A stretch of DNA of 64,000 bases from the NCBI RefSeq assembly GCF_918731615.1, contig NZ_OU957226.1:2667501-2731500 (forward strand), written 5' to 3'. Under the pieces are notes generated by a model. It was not told where the DNA came from, did no database searches, and saw only the letters and a list, made by a program, of their open reading frames with translations. This document shows positions 29,423 to 39,835 of this stretch, piece after piece; positions within the stretch are counted from its first letter, which is position 1; every line of letters begins with the position of its first letter. Made by a program: the position numbers and the translations under genes. Origin of the DNA: Flavobacterium sp. CECT 9288 (GTDB taxonomy: Bacteria > Bacteroidota > Bacteroidia > Flavobacteriales > Flavobacteriaceae).

Positions 29423-30784
29423 CTATTTAATAGAACCAATAATATCATACTTGGTAATAATATGGTGATTACCATTAGCAAGTTCAACTAAGACAGCTTC
29501 GTTTTCTTTAGTAAATAATTTAGAAACCTCTTCAATAGGAGTTCCATGCTTCACTACGGGAAAAGGTTTGCCCATCACCTCTTTTATTGGTTTATCAGCT
29601 ACATTTTTATCTGCAACATAACTTTGAAACAAATCACTTTCGTCAACAGAGCCTACAAAACCAGTAATATCAATTACCGGAATTTGAGAAATCTTGTATT
29701 TACGCATGCGCTCAATAGCATGAGAAACTAGCTCTTCGGTACGAACAACAATAAGTGGCTTATCAATATGATCCTTTATTACATCCTCTGCTTTAGTTAC
29801 TTCTTCTTCTAAAAATCCACGTTCACGCATCCATTCATCATTATACATTTTCCCTACGTAACGGCTTCCTGAATCATGAAAAAGTACCACTACCACATCC
29901 TCTGGCTTAAAATGCTCTTTCAATTGCAACAATCCTTTGATAGCAGCACCTGCCGAGTTCCCAACAAATATCCCTTCCTCAAGTGCAATTTTTCGAGTGT
30001 AAACTGCAGCATCTTTATCTGTAACTTTTGTGAACCCATCAATAAGAGAAAAATCGACGTTTTTAGGAAGAATATCTTCCCCAATACCTTCGGTGATATA
30101 GGAATAAATTTCATTTTCATCAAAAATTCCCGTTTCATGGTACTTTTTAAATACTGAACCATAAGTGTCAATTCCCCAGATTTTGATGTTTGGATTTTGT
30201 TCTTTTAAATACTTAGCAGTTCCGGATATCGTTCCACCAGTACCTACACCAACTACAAAATGAGTAATTTTACCATTTGTTTGTTCCCAAATTTCAGGAC
30301 CCGTTTGCTCATAATGCGCAATTGCATTAGATGGATTATCGTATTGATTTACGTACCATGAATTAGGTGTTTCCTCAGCTAGTCGTTTTGAAACCGAGTA
30401 ATATGATCTTGGATCAGTTGGTTCCACATCAGTAGGACATACAACAACTTTTGCCCCTACAGCACGTAGAATATCCATTTTTTCTTTTGATTGCTTGTCC
30501 GAAATAACACAAATCAATTTGTATCCTTTGATGATTGCTACTAGTGCAAGTCCCATTCCTGTATTACCAGATGTACCTTCAATAATGGTTCCTCCGGGTT
30601 GCAATCTACCATCAGCCTCGGCATCTTCAATCATTTTTACTGCCATTCTATCCTTTACAGAATTTCCTGGATTAAACGTTTCTACTTTTGCTAGAACGAG
30701 TGCCTCCACCTCGGCAGTAACTTTGTTTAGTTTTACTAACGGGGTATTACCAATGGTACCTAATATATTTTCTGCGTAATGCAT
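29423..30784 (-). CDS. PLP-dependent cystathionine beta-synthase/cysteine synthase with CBS domains
   Basis: Beta-replacement enzyme of sulfur amino acid metabolism, 453 residues. The fold-type II PLP domain (about 1-320) has Lys44 in NPGNSVKDR, the substrate loop EGTSGNTGMGLA and the phosphate-binding GVGTGGTISGTA. The C-terminal 120 residues hold a CBS (Bateman) pair beginning IDKPLIVVRTEELVSHAIERM, the architecture of eukaryote-like cystathionine beta-synthase. Whether it makes cystathionine or cysteine cannot be settled here. Own promoter and terminator. Confidence 0.9.
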   Translation of the reverse strand: MHYAENILGTIGNTPLVKLNKVTAEVEALVLAKVETFNPGNSVKDRMAVKMIEDAEADGRLQPGGTIIEGTSGNTGMGLALVAIIKGYKLICVISDKQSKEKMDILRAVGAKVVVCPTDVEPTDPRSYYSVSKRLAEETPNSWYVNQYDNPSNAIAHYEQTGPEIWEQTNGKITHFVVGVGTGGTISGTAKYLKEQNPNIKIWGIDTYGSVFKKYHETGIFDENEIYSYITEGIGEDILPKNVDFSLIDGFTKVTDKDAAVYTRKIALEEGIFVGNSAGAAIKGLLQLKEHFKPEDVVVVLFHDSGSRYVGKMYNDEWMRERGFLEEEVTKAEDVIKDHIDKPLIVVRTEELVSHAIERMRKYKISQIPVIDITGFVGSVDESDLFQSYVADKNVADKPIKEVMGKPFPVVKHGTPIEEVSKLFTKENEAVLVELANGNHHIITKYDIIGSIK

Positions 30785-30827
30785 AAAAAAGTGTATTTAA
30801 ATTTAAGATTTGTTACAAAAACGAATG

Positions 30828-30835
30828 CAAAGATA
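30828..30835 (-). promoter_or_regulatory. promoter -7 box of the CBS-type synthase gene
   Basis: TATCTTTG on the minus strand, about 45 bases before the ATG. Confidence 0.55.
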
Positions 30836-30880
30836 GTGTTTTGTTAGAAATTATTCTTGCTCAAGACAGATTGCGTTCGT

Positions 30881-30951
30881 GATAGAAGCGGCATCCTTTT
30901 CTTGCTTTCTTTAAGCAAGAAAAGATAGAGCGCATAGCACGGAAAAACGCC
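30881..30951 (+). repeat. dispersed intergenic repeat, copy 2
   Basis: Begins GATAGAAGCGGCATCCTTTT, contains a strong hairpin (CTTTTCTTGCTT with AAGCAAGAAAAG), and ends GATAGAGCGCATAGCACGG. It ends 9 bases before the stop codon of the porin gene. Confidence 0.8.
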
Positions 30952-30959
30952 CTAAAATA

Positions 30960-32912
30960 TTAATTGAAAAAATTCCAGATTAAACCAAAGCGAATAGTGA
31001 AATCACGTGATGGATTGTTTGGCGAAGAATAAAAATTGTTTCCTGTAAAACTAGAATTAAAATGTTCTGCTTTTAAGTATATTCTAGTTCTTTGAATTTT
31101 TGCATTAATAAAAAAATCTAAATAAGGGTGATTCCCAATTTGTTTCTCATTTTGAACAAAAAACTCACCTATTAGAGGATTGTATTCGTTTGCAAAATAA
31201 TTGGTAAAATAATTTAAAGAAACTCCTGTTTGCAAAAACAATGCGTTTTTGAAGAAATAATTAGAATAATAAATGGTGTTTCGGGTTACCAATTCCGGCA
31301 CGTTTAAAACAAGTTCGTCTTGTGTTGTTTTTTGAAACAAAACAGTATTATCTAAAGCAAAATTTCCAAAACTAATTTCTTTGCTTAACTTTAAAGATGC
31401 ATAATTTATAGTTTCATTGTACTGTGCTGGAGCTACAATTTGAGTTCGAACACTCTTTTGCTGAACTGTTGCGATGTTCGTAAAGTATAAATAATCATTG
31501 AGCATGGTATATTGAAAATCAATATCAACCCAAGGTGAAACTAGATTAGCATTTAATATATTAATTTTTTCATTTTTAAAATCATTAGACCAGTTGTACT
31601 GTATATAGCTACTTTGGTATAAGTTATAATTATTATTTGGTAATTTATTCAAATTTTGATATTGCAAAGACAGTTGAAAATCTTCATTAAAATTAAATTT
31701 AAAATTTGCATCCAGATTTGATAGAGATTGCGGTGTTATAGAGCGTTGATATGAGAAATCACCCGAGAATTTTTCTCGATCAAAAGCGTATTTACCTAAT
31801 ACTGTATTAATATCTTGACTTAAAGAACTAGGAATGTTAGTTTGATTGTTAAATATTAAAATCCTATTGTAATACGAATTTGATCTAAAATCATCAATAA
31901 AAAAATAAAATTTACCCAGTAAACTATTTTCTAAAGTCAAGCCTACTTTATTGTACAATTTATTATAACGCGTTTGGTCGTTAATATTTGAATTAAGAAA
32001 CGACTCCCCAAAACGATCAACAGTTGAAGAACCAACCGTTGAGAAAACAGTGCGCTGATTGAACTCGAAAAATTTATTCTCATAATTAACTTGATGCGAA
32101 ACATACAAATTTGTGTTACCTTTTTTTGGATTTATTCTGAAATTATGATCCAGAAAAAATCTTTTACCTTTTAGGAAAGATTTTGCGTCTGTAAAATACA
32201 CTTCAAAACGTTGTCTATTATTAAAGCTTGCATTTTCACTTTCAAAATCTTCAATAGTAGTAATCCCTCCATTCTCTTCATTTAAAATGTCTTGAAAAGT
32301 ATAATGCGCCTTTGCAAAATAACGCTTGTTTTTTGTATTATAGCTAGAAGTAAACCTAAAATTACCCGTACTAGATAATTGGTTCAAATATTCCCCCTCA
32401 GAGCGAAGGCCTTTATATGCAATAGAAAAATTAAGATTGTCTGAAGTATTTAAAGTAATAAAAGCATCAACAGATTGACCTCTATTTATGGTCGTTTTAA
32501 AATACAACTCAGTAACAGGTGTTGCAACCGAATAGTAACGTAAGTGTTGTGCTTCAAGAAAATTAAAATGCTTGGCTTTGAAACCAAACTCAGGTAACGA
32601 ATTGTACTCTCTTAGACTATACTGTAAAGTATTATAGGTTTGACCATCATTAGCAAATGGAAGTAAACCAAAAATATCTTTACGTAAATAATTATGACTG
32701 TATTCTTTTTGAATGGTCAAAGAAGTGTCTATATAAGTGGTGTCGTTATCAAGTGTGATTACTTTATAAAGATCAATAGATGCTACTTTTTTGTTTTTAA
32801 GTGAATCCGGAATTCTTATTGATTTCGGTTTTTGTACAATAGATTCATTTTTTGATTGTGCAAAAAAAGTAAATTGAAAAAAAATAAAAAAAAAAATAAA
32901 AAAATTTTTCAT
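30960..32912 (-). CDS. putative outer-membrane porin (Porin_10-like)
   Basis: 650 residues with a very hydrophobic signal peptide (MKNFFIFFFIFFQFTFFAQ). The mature protein is rich in alternating aromatic and polar residues typical of beta strands and ends in phenylalanine-asparagine after IRFGLIWNFF, as expected for a beta-barrel. Elements such as DIFGLLPFANDGQTYN and TTINRGQSVDAFITLNTSDN resemble, from memory, the Bacteroidota putative porin family. The upstream in-frame TTG (32960) was rejected because it lies upstream of the promoter -7 box. Substrate unknown. Confidence 0.8.
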   Translation of the reverse strand: MKNFFIFFFIFFQFTFFAQSKNESIVQKPKSIRIPDSLKNKKVASIDLYKVITLDNDTTYIDTSLTIQKEYSHNYLRKDIFGLLPFANDGQTYNTLQYSLREYNSLPEFGFKAKHFNFLEAQHLRYYSVATPVTELYFKTTINRGQSVDAFITLNTSDNLNFSIAYKGLRSEGEYLNQLSSTGNFRFTSSYNTKNKRYFAKAHYTFQDILNEENGGITTIEDFESENASFNNRQRFEVYFTDAKSFLKGKRFFLDHNFRINPKKGNTNLYVSHQVNYENKFFEFNQRTVFSTVGSSTVDRFGESFLNSNINDQTRYNKLYNKVGLTLENSLLGKFYFFIDDFRSNSYYNRILIFNNQTNIPSSLSQDINTVLGKYAFDREKFSGDFSYQRSITPQSLSNLDANFKFNFNEDFQLSLQYQNLNKLPNNNYNLYQSSYIQYNWSNDFKNEKINILNANLVSPWVDIDFQYTMLNDYLYFTNIATVQQKSVRTQIVAPAQYNETINYASLKLSKEISFGNFALDNTVLFQKTTQDELVLNVPELVTRNTIYYSNYFFKNALFLQTGVSLNYFTNYFANEYNPLIGEFFVQNEKQIGNHPYLDFFINAKIQRTRIYLKAEHFNSSFTGNNFYSSPNNPSRDFTIRFGLIWNFFN

Positions 32913-32937
32913 TTGATAAATAGTATTGCCTTGAGTG

Positions 32938-32945
32938 CAAAGATA
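32938..32945 (-). promoter_or_regulatory. promoter -7 box of the putative porin gene
   Basis: TATCTTTG on the minus strand, 25 bases before the ATG at 32912. Confidence 0.58.
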
Positions 32946-33025
32946 AATTTTATCAAACAATACCTAAGTTTTATTTCAAAATAAATTAAACAATTGAAAT
33001 TTAAAAAAACATAGTTCACATGATT

Positions 33026-33060
33026 CAAAAAAAAAGCTGCGAGATAAAATCTCGCAGCTT
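33026..33060 (-). terminator. terminator of the susD-like gene
   Basis: AAGCTGCGAGA pairs perfectly with TCTCGCAGCTT around a short loop, followed on the minus strand by T9. Confidence 0.9.
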
Positions 33061-33096
33061 AATAAAAAACTATAATTATAATGTAATCAATACAAA

Positions 33097-34731
33097 TTAA
33101 TTATATCCTGGATTTGGTACCAATGGATTAACATTAATTTCCGCTTGTGGAATTGGTAATGTAAATCTATAATCTGTAATGTTAATATTTACAGGATTAG
33201 TTGCTGATGAATTGATTGCATCTTGAGCATCTCTATCAGTACCTGATACGCCAGCATCCGCACCTAATCTTTTAAGATCTATATATCTATGACCTTCAAA
33301 AGAAAGTTCTTTTCTTCTTTCTAACAAAACATCGGCTAAAGCTGCAGTAGCGTTAGCGTATACAGGTAATGGAACAACACCACCAGTGTAACTTCTAGCT
33401 TGTCTTACTTGACGAATTAGATCAGCTGCACCAGTACTTCCATTTAACATACCGCTTCTAATCAAACACTCAGCTTTGATAAAATAAATTTCAGATAAAC
33501 GGAAAACTTTTAAATCATTAGCTGTATGACCACCATTTTTACCTGGATATTTATCAATAACGATAGTCTCACTAGTTCTAGTAGCTGTAGCAGGTGTTGC
33601 TGAAATAGTTGCTGAACGATCTACAAAACACCATCTTCTGAAATCTTCTGCTCCACCACCTAAAGGTTGAGTATACAGATTGAACAAAGTTCTTCCCATA
33701 TCATACAATGGCGCACCAGTAATATAAGATCCATTTGTGTTGTATCTACTGCTGAAATTAGTTCTATTAATCGGTTTATCAAGAGCGAATAATATCTCAC
33801 CTTGTGCAGCATCTACCCACATTCTTCTGTACATCGGACTACTTGCTGAAACCCATTGGTCCACTAAATACAATGCTCTCTGAACTGGAAAATCAGAAGT
33901 AGGATCAACGTTGATTGTATTTGCACCATTGGCAGAACCGCTTGGAACCACCGTAGCAGAAGTTAAAGGAAAATTAGCAACTGTAACTGTAGAGGTAGAT
34001 AGAACCAAACCTGAACTAGCTATAACATCATTAGCACTAGCCAAAGCTTTTGGATAATCTTTTCTGTACAAATACATTCTCGATTTGAAAGCTTTAATAA
34101 AATTAAGACTAACAAATTTATAAGCGTTAGCTCCTGTAGGATTTATTAAGTTAGCTTCAGCGAAAGCCAAATCATCTTCTATCAACTTAAAAACTTCCCC
34201 ATTTGTTGATCTAGGAATGTCTTGATCAACTGCAGGTACAAAATCAACTTTCATTACACCTAAAGCAGCATCATTACTTAAGTCTGTTGAGAAATATGTC
34301 AACAATTGAAAGTGAGAAAATGCTCTTATTGCTCTTGCTTGTGCTAGAATTGAATTATATCTTGGAGTTTCAGCAGCTGTAGGAGTATATAAAGCAGCGC
34401 CACGAATTAATCGGTTACAATAATTAATTGTATTGTAATGACTTAACCAGATGTTTGCTGCAAAACCATTTGTTGTTAAAACAAAAAACCTTTGCGTATC
34501 ATTGGAAACCAAACTATTACCCATAGCTACTTCATCAGTTAACAATGAAGAAGCCATTATTTCATTTTCTGTACTTAAACGATCGTAAGTTTCAGTCAAA
34601 AACAACTCTATGTTATTAATTGAAGTAAACAAACGAGCATCATTTAATTCACCTGGTTGCAAAATATCTGTCGCGTCACTACAGGAGAAAAGCATTGCAA
34701 AAATGCTAAATATTAATATTCCTTTTTTCAT
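33097..34731 (-). CDS. SusD/RagB family nutrient-binding outer-membrane lipoprotein
   Basis: Surface lid protein that captures a glycan or peptide for its SusC partner. 544 residues with lipobox LFSC (Cys17). Typical features are the TPR-like helices (ILAQARAIRAFSHFQLL) and the C-terminal ERRKELSFEGHRYIDLKRLG ... YRFTLPIPQAEINVNP motif. It follows the susC-like gene by 11 bases and shares its transcript. No glycoside hydrolase or regulator is adjacent, so the ligand is unknown. Confidence 0.93.
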   Translation of the reverse strand: MKKGILIFSIFAMLFSCSDATDILQPGELNDARLFTSINNIELFLTETYDRLSTENEIMASSLLTDEVAMGNSLVSNDTQRFFVLTTNGFAANIWLSHYNTINYCNRLIRGAALYTPTAAETPRYNSILAQARAIRAFSHFQLLTYFSTDLSNDAALGVMKVDFVPAVDQDIPRSTNGEVFKLIEDDLAFAEANLINPTGANAYKFVSLNFIKAFKSRMYLYRKDYPKALASANDVIASSGLVLSTSTVTVANFPLTSATVVPSGSANGANTINVDPTSDFPVQRALYLVDQWVSASSPMYRRMWVDAAQGEILFALDKPINRTNFSSRYNTNGSYITGAPLYDMGRTLFNLYTQPLGGGAEDFRRWCFVDRSATISATPATATRTSETIVIDKYPGKNGGHTANDLKVFRLSEIYFIKAECLIRSGMLNGSTGAADLIRQVRQARSYTGGVVPLPVYANATAALADVLLERRKELSFEGHRYIDLKRLGADAGVSGTDRDAQDAINSSATNPVNINITDYRFTLPIPQAEINVNPLVPNPGYN

Positions 34732-34742
34732 TTTTCTATTAT

Positions 34743-37700
34743 TTAAAAATTAATATCTACACCAAAAGTGTAAAGTTTTGGAGTTGGAAAATAACCCGTT
34801 GTAGTAGCTCTAAAAGTTTCTGGATCAAAACCTTTCCACTTTGTAAATGTTAGTATATTTTCTCCCTGTAATCTAAAACGAACACTTTTGATAAATGTTT
34901 GACTTAAAAGTTTAGCTGGTACGCTATAACCAATACTCAAGTTTCTTAGACGTATGAATGAAGCATCTCTTAAAAATCTATCCGAAATATCGGTAGCATC
35001 AAGGTTGTTCACAGCATATGAAGGTACATCAGTATTTGTATTTGTAGGAGTCCATGCATTTAATAAATCAGCAGAAACTCTATATTCTTCAACATTTCTA
35101 ACATCCATTAATGATTGATAATCAACATCGAATCTAAAGAATTTAGCAGAGTAAGCAAAAGCAGCATCTAAGAAAAAACCTTTGTATGAAGAATTTAATC
35201 CAAATCCACCTTGATATACTGGCAGCCTATTTTTATTTGTTAATCTTCTATCAGCATTAGTAGGAGCTTCAGTATCGTTACCATTAATATCGGTAAACAA
35301 CAAGTTACCAGTTGCAGGATTTACTCCTTTGTAAGGAACAACAAAATATTGATTAGAAGGACCACCAATTGCATTAGCTTGAATTGCACCGATGTTTTGA
35401 AGTCCTGAACCATTATCCAATACTCCTAAATTAAGTATTTCATTTTTATTGTAAGCCCCATTAGCATATACCGATAATTTAAAATCAGTATTTTTTAATA
35501 CCTCATATCTTAAAGATAACTCTACACCTTTATTACCAAGTTCACCATTATTACCTGCAAGATTGGTTATACCATTTGCGTAAGAAATTGGTATATTAGT
35601 ATACAAATCGGTTGTTTTTTTCTGATAAACATCAACAGAACCTGACAATCTGTTTTTAATGTTAAAATCAATACCAATGTTTGCTTGTGCAACAGTTTCC
35701 CATCTTGCATTAACATTTGCAATACTAGCTATACCGAACGAAGGCGCATTACCATAACCTTGCTGAGAAGAATTTAAATCACGAACAATTTGCATAGAAT
35801 TGAAAATAGCACCTTGATCACTATCCTCATCTCTCGCGGTGATGTTTTGATTTCCAGAAGTACCATAAGAAGCTCTCAATTTCAAATCAGTAAAGAAATT
35901 GCTGTTAGCCATAAAGTTTTCCTTACTAATATTCCATCTACCTCCTACTGAATAGAAAGTGGCCCACTTGTACTCATTTATAAACTTAGGACTCGAATCT
36001 CTTCTAAGTGTTGCAGATATACCATATTTCCCATCATAATCATAATCAGCAACGCCAAAATATGAAAACAATCCTGTATTTACTGCACCAGCACCAATTG
36101 TTGGAGCATAAGTGAAAGGTAAAGCCAAACTATATGGAATGTATCCAGTACCAGCACCTGGAACCCAAGCCAAAGGATTTAAACCAATCTGTTGAAATAG
36201 AAATGATCTTCTGTGTGCTTTTAAATATTCCATATATGCTGAAACATCTAATGAATGTTTACCCGTTTCAATTTTATAATTTAATTGATTAACTAAATTG
36301 AAAGAGAATTCCCTGTTAGATCTTTGCGTTTCAAGACCATGAAATGGCTGGCCTGCTCCAACAGCTCTTGCAACAGATAAATATGCTTCTGGTCCAATTG
36401 CGAAAACTCTTTTATCTTCGGCATAATCAACACCAAAAGTAGATTTTACAGTAAAGTTTTTAGTCAACTTATAAGCAGCATTAGCAGAACCTATAGTTTT
36501 AACTTCTTGGAAGAAACTCGGTGCATTATTTCCGTTCAATAAATCTTGCAACATGAATGGAGTAATTGCACCCTGTGGAGAACCAAATTGGGTAAATAAC
36601 TGTTGACCACTCTTGTAAGTATCAGTTCTTAAGTAAGTTGGCGACAATAAGTAACCATTAAGTGGGTTTTGTAAAACGTTATCACTAATTCCTGCTCTAG
36701 TTTCTTGTTCTAACTGTTTTCTTTTAGAAAATGAGCCCGTGAAAGTTGTTCCGTATGTAAATCTATTGTTTGCCGATTTACCATTAAAGTTAGATCTGAA
36801 CGTAAATCTCTTAAAATCAGTTGTAGGTACAATACCTTCTTGCTCAAAATAACTAAATGAAGTATAACTTCTAGTGTTTTCACTTCCAAGTGAAAAACTA
36901 ACGTCTTGACTATTCGTTTTACCCGTTCTGAAGAAGACTTTTTTCCAATCTGTGTTTACAGCGTAGCTATTAATATTATTTACATCTACTGTAATACCAG
37001 GACCAACACCAGTAGCACCAGGACCAACACCAAGAGTTTTTTGTAAGTTCAAATGTTGTCTTGCGTCTATTAGATTGTAATCATCACCTCTAAACTCAGC
37101 TACTCCATAAGAAGAAGAATATGTTACTGCTAGATCAGATTTGAAATCTCCTTTTTTAGTTGTAACAACAATTACACCATTTGTACCTCTATTACCATAA
37201 ATAGAAGTTGCAGAAGCATCTTTTAAAACTGAAACACTTTCAATATCGTTTGAATTTAAGTTTCTAAAGAATGCTTGAGTTTGTGGTACACCATCAATAA
37301 CAAATAATGGATCAAGACTCGCACTTAGCGAACTAGCTCCCCTAATGATGATATCAATTTTATTAGTACCTGGCTGACCAGATGCTAATGCTATATTGGC
37401 ACCTGCTAATTGTCCTTGTAAAGACTGAAGAACATTCACGTTAGGTCTTCCTTCAAGAACTTTAGCAGTAACAGTAGAAGTAGCACCTATAGTCTTTGCT
37501 TTTGTAGAAGTTCTACCATATGCTCCAACTACAACTTCTTGTAGATTAACGCTGGAGTCCTTCATTTTAACATTTAAAGAGCTAGAAGCTCCAACAGTAG
37601 CTTGATAATCTTGCATCCCTACAAAAGAGAAAATTAAAACATCTCCAATTTTTGCTTTAATCGAATACTTACCATCCAAAGTAGTTTGCACACCAGACTT

Positions 37701-37844
37701 TGAACCTTTAATTAAAACGTTAACACCGGGAAGTGGTCCTGTAGGATCTGTTACAGTCCCCGTAATAGTTCTCTCCTGTGCCAAAGCAAATTGCATTGAC
37801 AGTGCCAATAGCAACGAAAAAATCCATTTGAATTTTGATCTCAT
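34743..37844 (-). CDS. SusC/RagA family TonB-dependent transporter
   Basis: Outer-membrane barrel that imports large ligands using TonB energy. 1033 residues: signal peptide ending FALAQ, an N-terminal CarboxypepD_reg-like domain (ITGTVTDPTGPLPGVNVLIKG), a TonB box region (VNLQEVVVGAYG), the SusC plug motif (IIIRGASSLSASLDPLFVIDGVP ... DASATSIYGNRGTNGVIVVTTK), and a barrel ending KLYTFGVDINF. The in-frame TTG at 37877 was rejected because it lies in the promoter -7 box. First gene of a two-gene susCD unit. Confidence 0.95.
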   Translation of the reverse strand: MRSKFKWIFSLLLALSMQFALAQERTITGTVTDPTGPLPGVNVLIKGSKSGVQTTLDGKYSIKAKIGDVLIFSFVGMQDYQATVGASSSLNVKMKDSSVNLQEVVVGAYGRTSTKAKTIGATSTVTAKVLEGRPNVNVLQSLQGQLAGANIALASGQPGTNKIDIIIRGASSLSASLDPLFVIDGVPQTQAFFRNLNSNDIESVSVLKDASATSIYGNRGTNGVIVVTTKKGDFKSDLAVTYSSSYGVAEFRGDDYNLIDARQHLNLQKTLGVGPGATGVGPGITVDVNNINSYAVNTDWKKVFFRTGKTNSQDVSFSLGSENTRSYTSFSYFEQEGIVPTTDFKRFTFRSNFNGKSANNRFTYGTTFTGSFSKRKQLEQETRAGISDNVLQNPLNGYLLSPTYLRTDTYKSGQQLFTQFGSPQGAITPFMLQDLLNGNNAPSFFQEVKTIGSANAAYKLTKNFTVKSTFGVDYAEDKRVFAIGPEAYLSVARAVGAGQPFHGLETQRSNREFSFNLVNQLNYKIETGKHSLDVSAYMEYLKAHRRSFLFQQIGLNPLAWVPGAGTGYIPYSLALPFTYAPTIGAGAVNTGLFSYFGVADYDYDGKYGISATLRRDSSPKFINEYKWATFYSVGGRWNISKENFMANSNFFTDLKLRASYGTSGNQNITARDEDSDQGAIFNSMQIVRDLNSSQQGYGNAPSFGIASIANVNARWETVAQANIGIDFNIKNRLSGSVDVYQKKTTDLYTNIPISYANGITNLAGNNGELGNKGVELSLRYEVLKNTDFKLSVYANGAYNKNEILNLGVLDNGSGLQNIGAIQANAIGGPSNQYFVVPYKGVNPATGNLLFTDINGNDTEAPTNADRRLTNKNRLPVYQGGFGLNSSYKGFFLDAAFAYSAKFFRFDVDYQSLMDVRNVEEYRVSADLLNAWTPTNTNTDVPSYAVNNLDATDISDRFLRDASFIRLRNLSIGYSVPAKLLSQTFIKSVRFRLQGENILTFTKWKGFDPETFRATTTGYFPTPKLYTFGVDINF

Positions 37845-37874
37845 AAATTTATTTTTTTTGAGTTTGTTAAAACA

Positions 37875-37882
37875 CAAAACTA
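37875..37882 (-). promoter_or_regulatory. promoter -7 box of the susCD unit
   Basis: TAGTTTTG on the minus strand, 30 bases before the ATG. A TTTG lies about 15 bases further upstream, which is shorter than the usual spacing. Confidence 0.55.
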
Positions 37883-38970
37883 TTAATTAATTATTAATTA
37901 ACAAACTTTTAATAGTTAATATTAATTACATTATAAATTCAGTCAAAGTCCGTAATTGATTGTTAAAAAAAGGCAGAATTACATAAAAATATGAATAAAC
38001 TTATATTTTTGTAGTTTTTTTAGTGATTTAACACCCTTTTTTAAGTAACCCTTGTTTAGTTTAATAAAAAAAAAATCTTTTTTGTAGTGATTTAAAATTC
38101 TACAAAAGGGGTTTTTCATGAAGTTTGACTAAACTTTGATAAATAAAGAGAGTTAAATCTTACAATTAATAACGCTGTACTTATTTAATAACTATTTGTT
38201 CTAATAATAACTAAACTAATTAAAAAAAAATTACTAATCCAATTGTTATATTAAATCAAATTTAAATAGTATTACTAAATTTAATTGCTCTTGTACAAAT
38301 AGAAATTTAGTTCTGCACAATTCAAAACTTCTAAAATCTGCCTGTCAATAGCAGGAACTGAAATAATTATAAGATCACTTCTCTTTCTTAATCATTTTAA
38401 GCGTGAGTATAGCCATAAAAAGTTTAACCTAATAAGCTATTAAGGAATTGAACGCATTTATAAAAAAAATAAGCTTGTGATTTGCACCTTAATTTTAAAT
38501 CAACTTTATGAGATAACAATTCAATAAACCAATGATACTTATATTAGCAATATTAAACACATTATATACTTCATATCAAAAATTTTATATCGAATTAGTA
38601 TTGAATTAAAAACGATGCACTAAATAAATAAATTTGTCATTTCATTCTTTATTCTATTTATAAATCCCAGACTTTTAATATTCTAACAGATAAGCCGCAC
38701 ATCAAGTAAGTTAACAAATTTGACTCACCCAAAACAACCAACATTAATAACTCCTATCTTAAATAGGTAGCTAAAGCATTTGTGTAACAATTTCTAATTT
38801 GAGTTAATGATTAAGTGCATCATAGTTCATAATTAAAAAATCAGCACAAACGCCATTTGTTATAAAATAAACATTTCAAACTTGTAATTAAAAATCATTG
38901 TAAAATTCAAACATATTAGCCAATTAAATGTCAATCATCAATTTTAATTATAATTTTACAAAAAAAATAT
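37883..38970. other. 1.1-kb AT-rich non-coding region upstream of susC
   Basis: No ORF of note on either strand. The half near susC contains two related segments, at about 38006-38032 and 38078-38097, both containing TTTTTGTAGT and GATTTAA, and two CCCTT(T/G)-type stretches. The rest is AT-rich without recognisable elements. It must hold promoters for susC (minus) and rnhB (plus). Confidence 0.5.
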
Positions 38971-39630
38971 ATGTTGCTATCTCACCTTTTGAATACATCC
39001 CTAGAAGCAGGAGCTGACGAAGCCGGAAGAGGCTGTTTAGCTGGACCTGTTACAGCAGCCGCAGTAATACTTCCTGAAAACTGCACTATTCCTTTGTTGA
39101 ACGATAGTAAAAAATTATCTGCTAAAAACAGAAATGAATTAAGACCTATTATTCAAGAAAAAGCGCTGACCTATGCTGTAACACATCTTGAACCTGTTAT
39201 TATTGATGACATAAATATTTTGAACGCATCAATAAAAGCCATGCAGGAATGCGTATTAAAATTAAATCCAAAGCCTTTATCCATAATTATAGATGGCAAC
39301 TCTCCTTTTTTACCTAAAACTGGAATTAAAAATCGCGGCGGCTTACTTTTTACTGCAGATGAAATAGACTTCTTAACTAACACGCCAAGTGCATGTATAA
39401 TAAAAGGTGATGCAAAGTACCAAAGTATAGCTGCTGCTTCAATATTAGCCAAAACATATAGGGATGAATACATGAACCGTATTCATGAAGAATTCCCTAT
39501 GTATAACTGGAATAAAAATAAAGGATACCCCACTAAAGACCATAGAGAGGCTATAAAAAAATATGGTATCACAAAATACCATCGTTTGAGTTTTAGACTT
39601 TTACCTGAGCAATTAAAGCTTAATTTATAG
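38971..39630 (+). CDS. rnhB: ribonuclease HII with an internal insertion
   Basis: Cuts RNA in RNA-DNA hybrids, including single ribonucleotides. 219 residues. Catalytic residues are Asp16-Glu17 (GADEAGRG), Asp108 (IIIDGN) and Asp147 ([26 protein letters not shown]). Asp108 and Asp147 are 39 apart, whereas E. coli RNase HII has 18 between the equivalent residues, so about 21 residues ([20 protein letters not shown] region) are inserted. The rest of the protein is standard. Confidence 0.94.
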   Translation: MLLSHLLNTSLEAGADEAGRGCLAGPVTAAAVILPENCTIPLLNDSKKLSAKNRNELRPIIQEKALTYAVTHLEPVIIDDINILNASIKAMQECVLKLNPKPLSIIIDGNSPFLPKTGIKNRGGLLFTADEIDFLTNTPSACIIKGDAKYQSIAAASILAKTYRDEYMNRIHEEFPMYNWNKNKGYPTKDHREAIKKYGITKYHRLSFRLLPEQLKLNL

Positions 39631-39835
39631 AATAACCAATCAAATTACTAGAATTATACTTTTTTAAAACTTTCAATGAAGCCTATATGAAGTTGTATAT
39701 TTCATGAAAAACTCTACCTATATATAATCAAAAAAAGTTTTATTTAAGACAAACAAGTTGATAATTGAAAAATAAACTTGAGTTCATCTATACCTTTTTA
39801 TAAATTAGAAAATAAGTCTATGAACTTTTTAAAAT

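Noticed and set aside
33097..37844. Polysaccharide utilisation locus with the amylase
   Set aside because: The susCD pair has no nearby carbohydrate enzyme or sensor, and the amylase is 30 kb away on the other strand.
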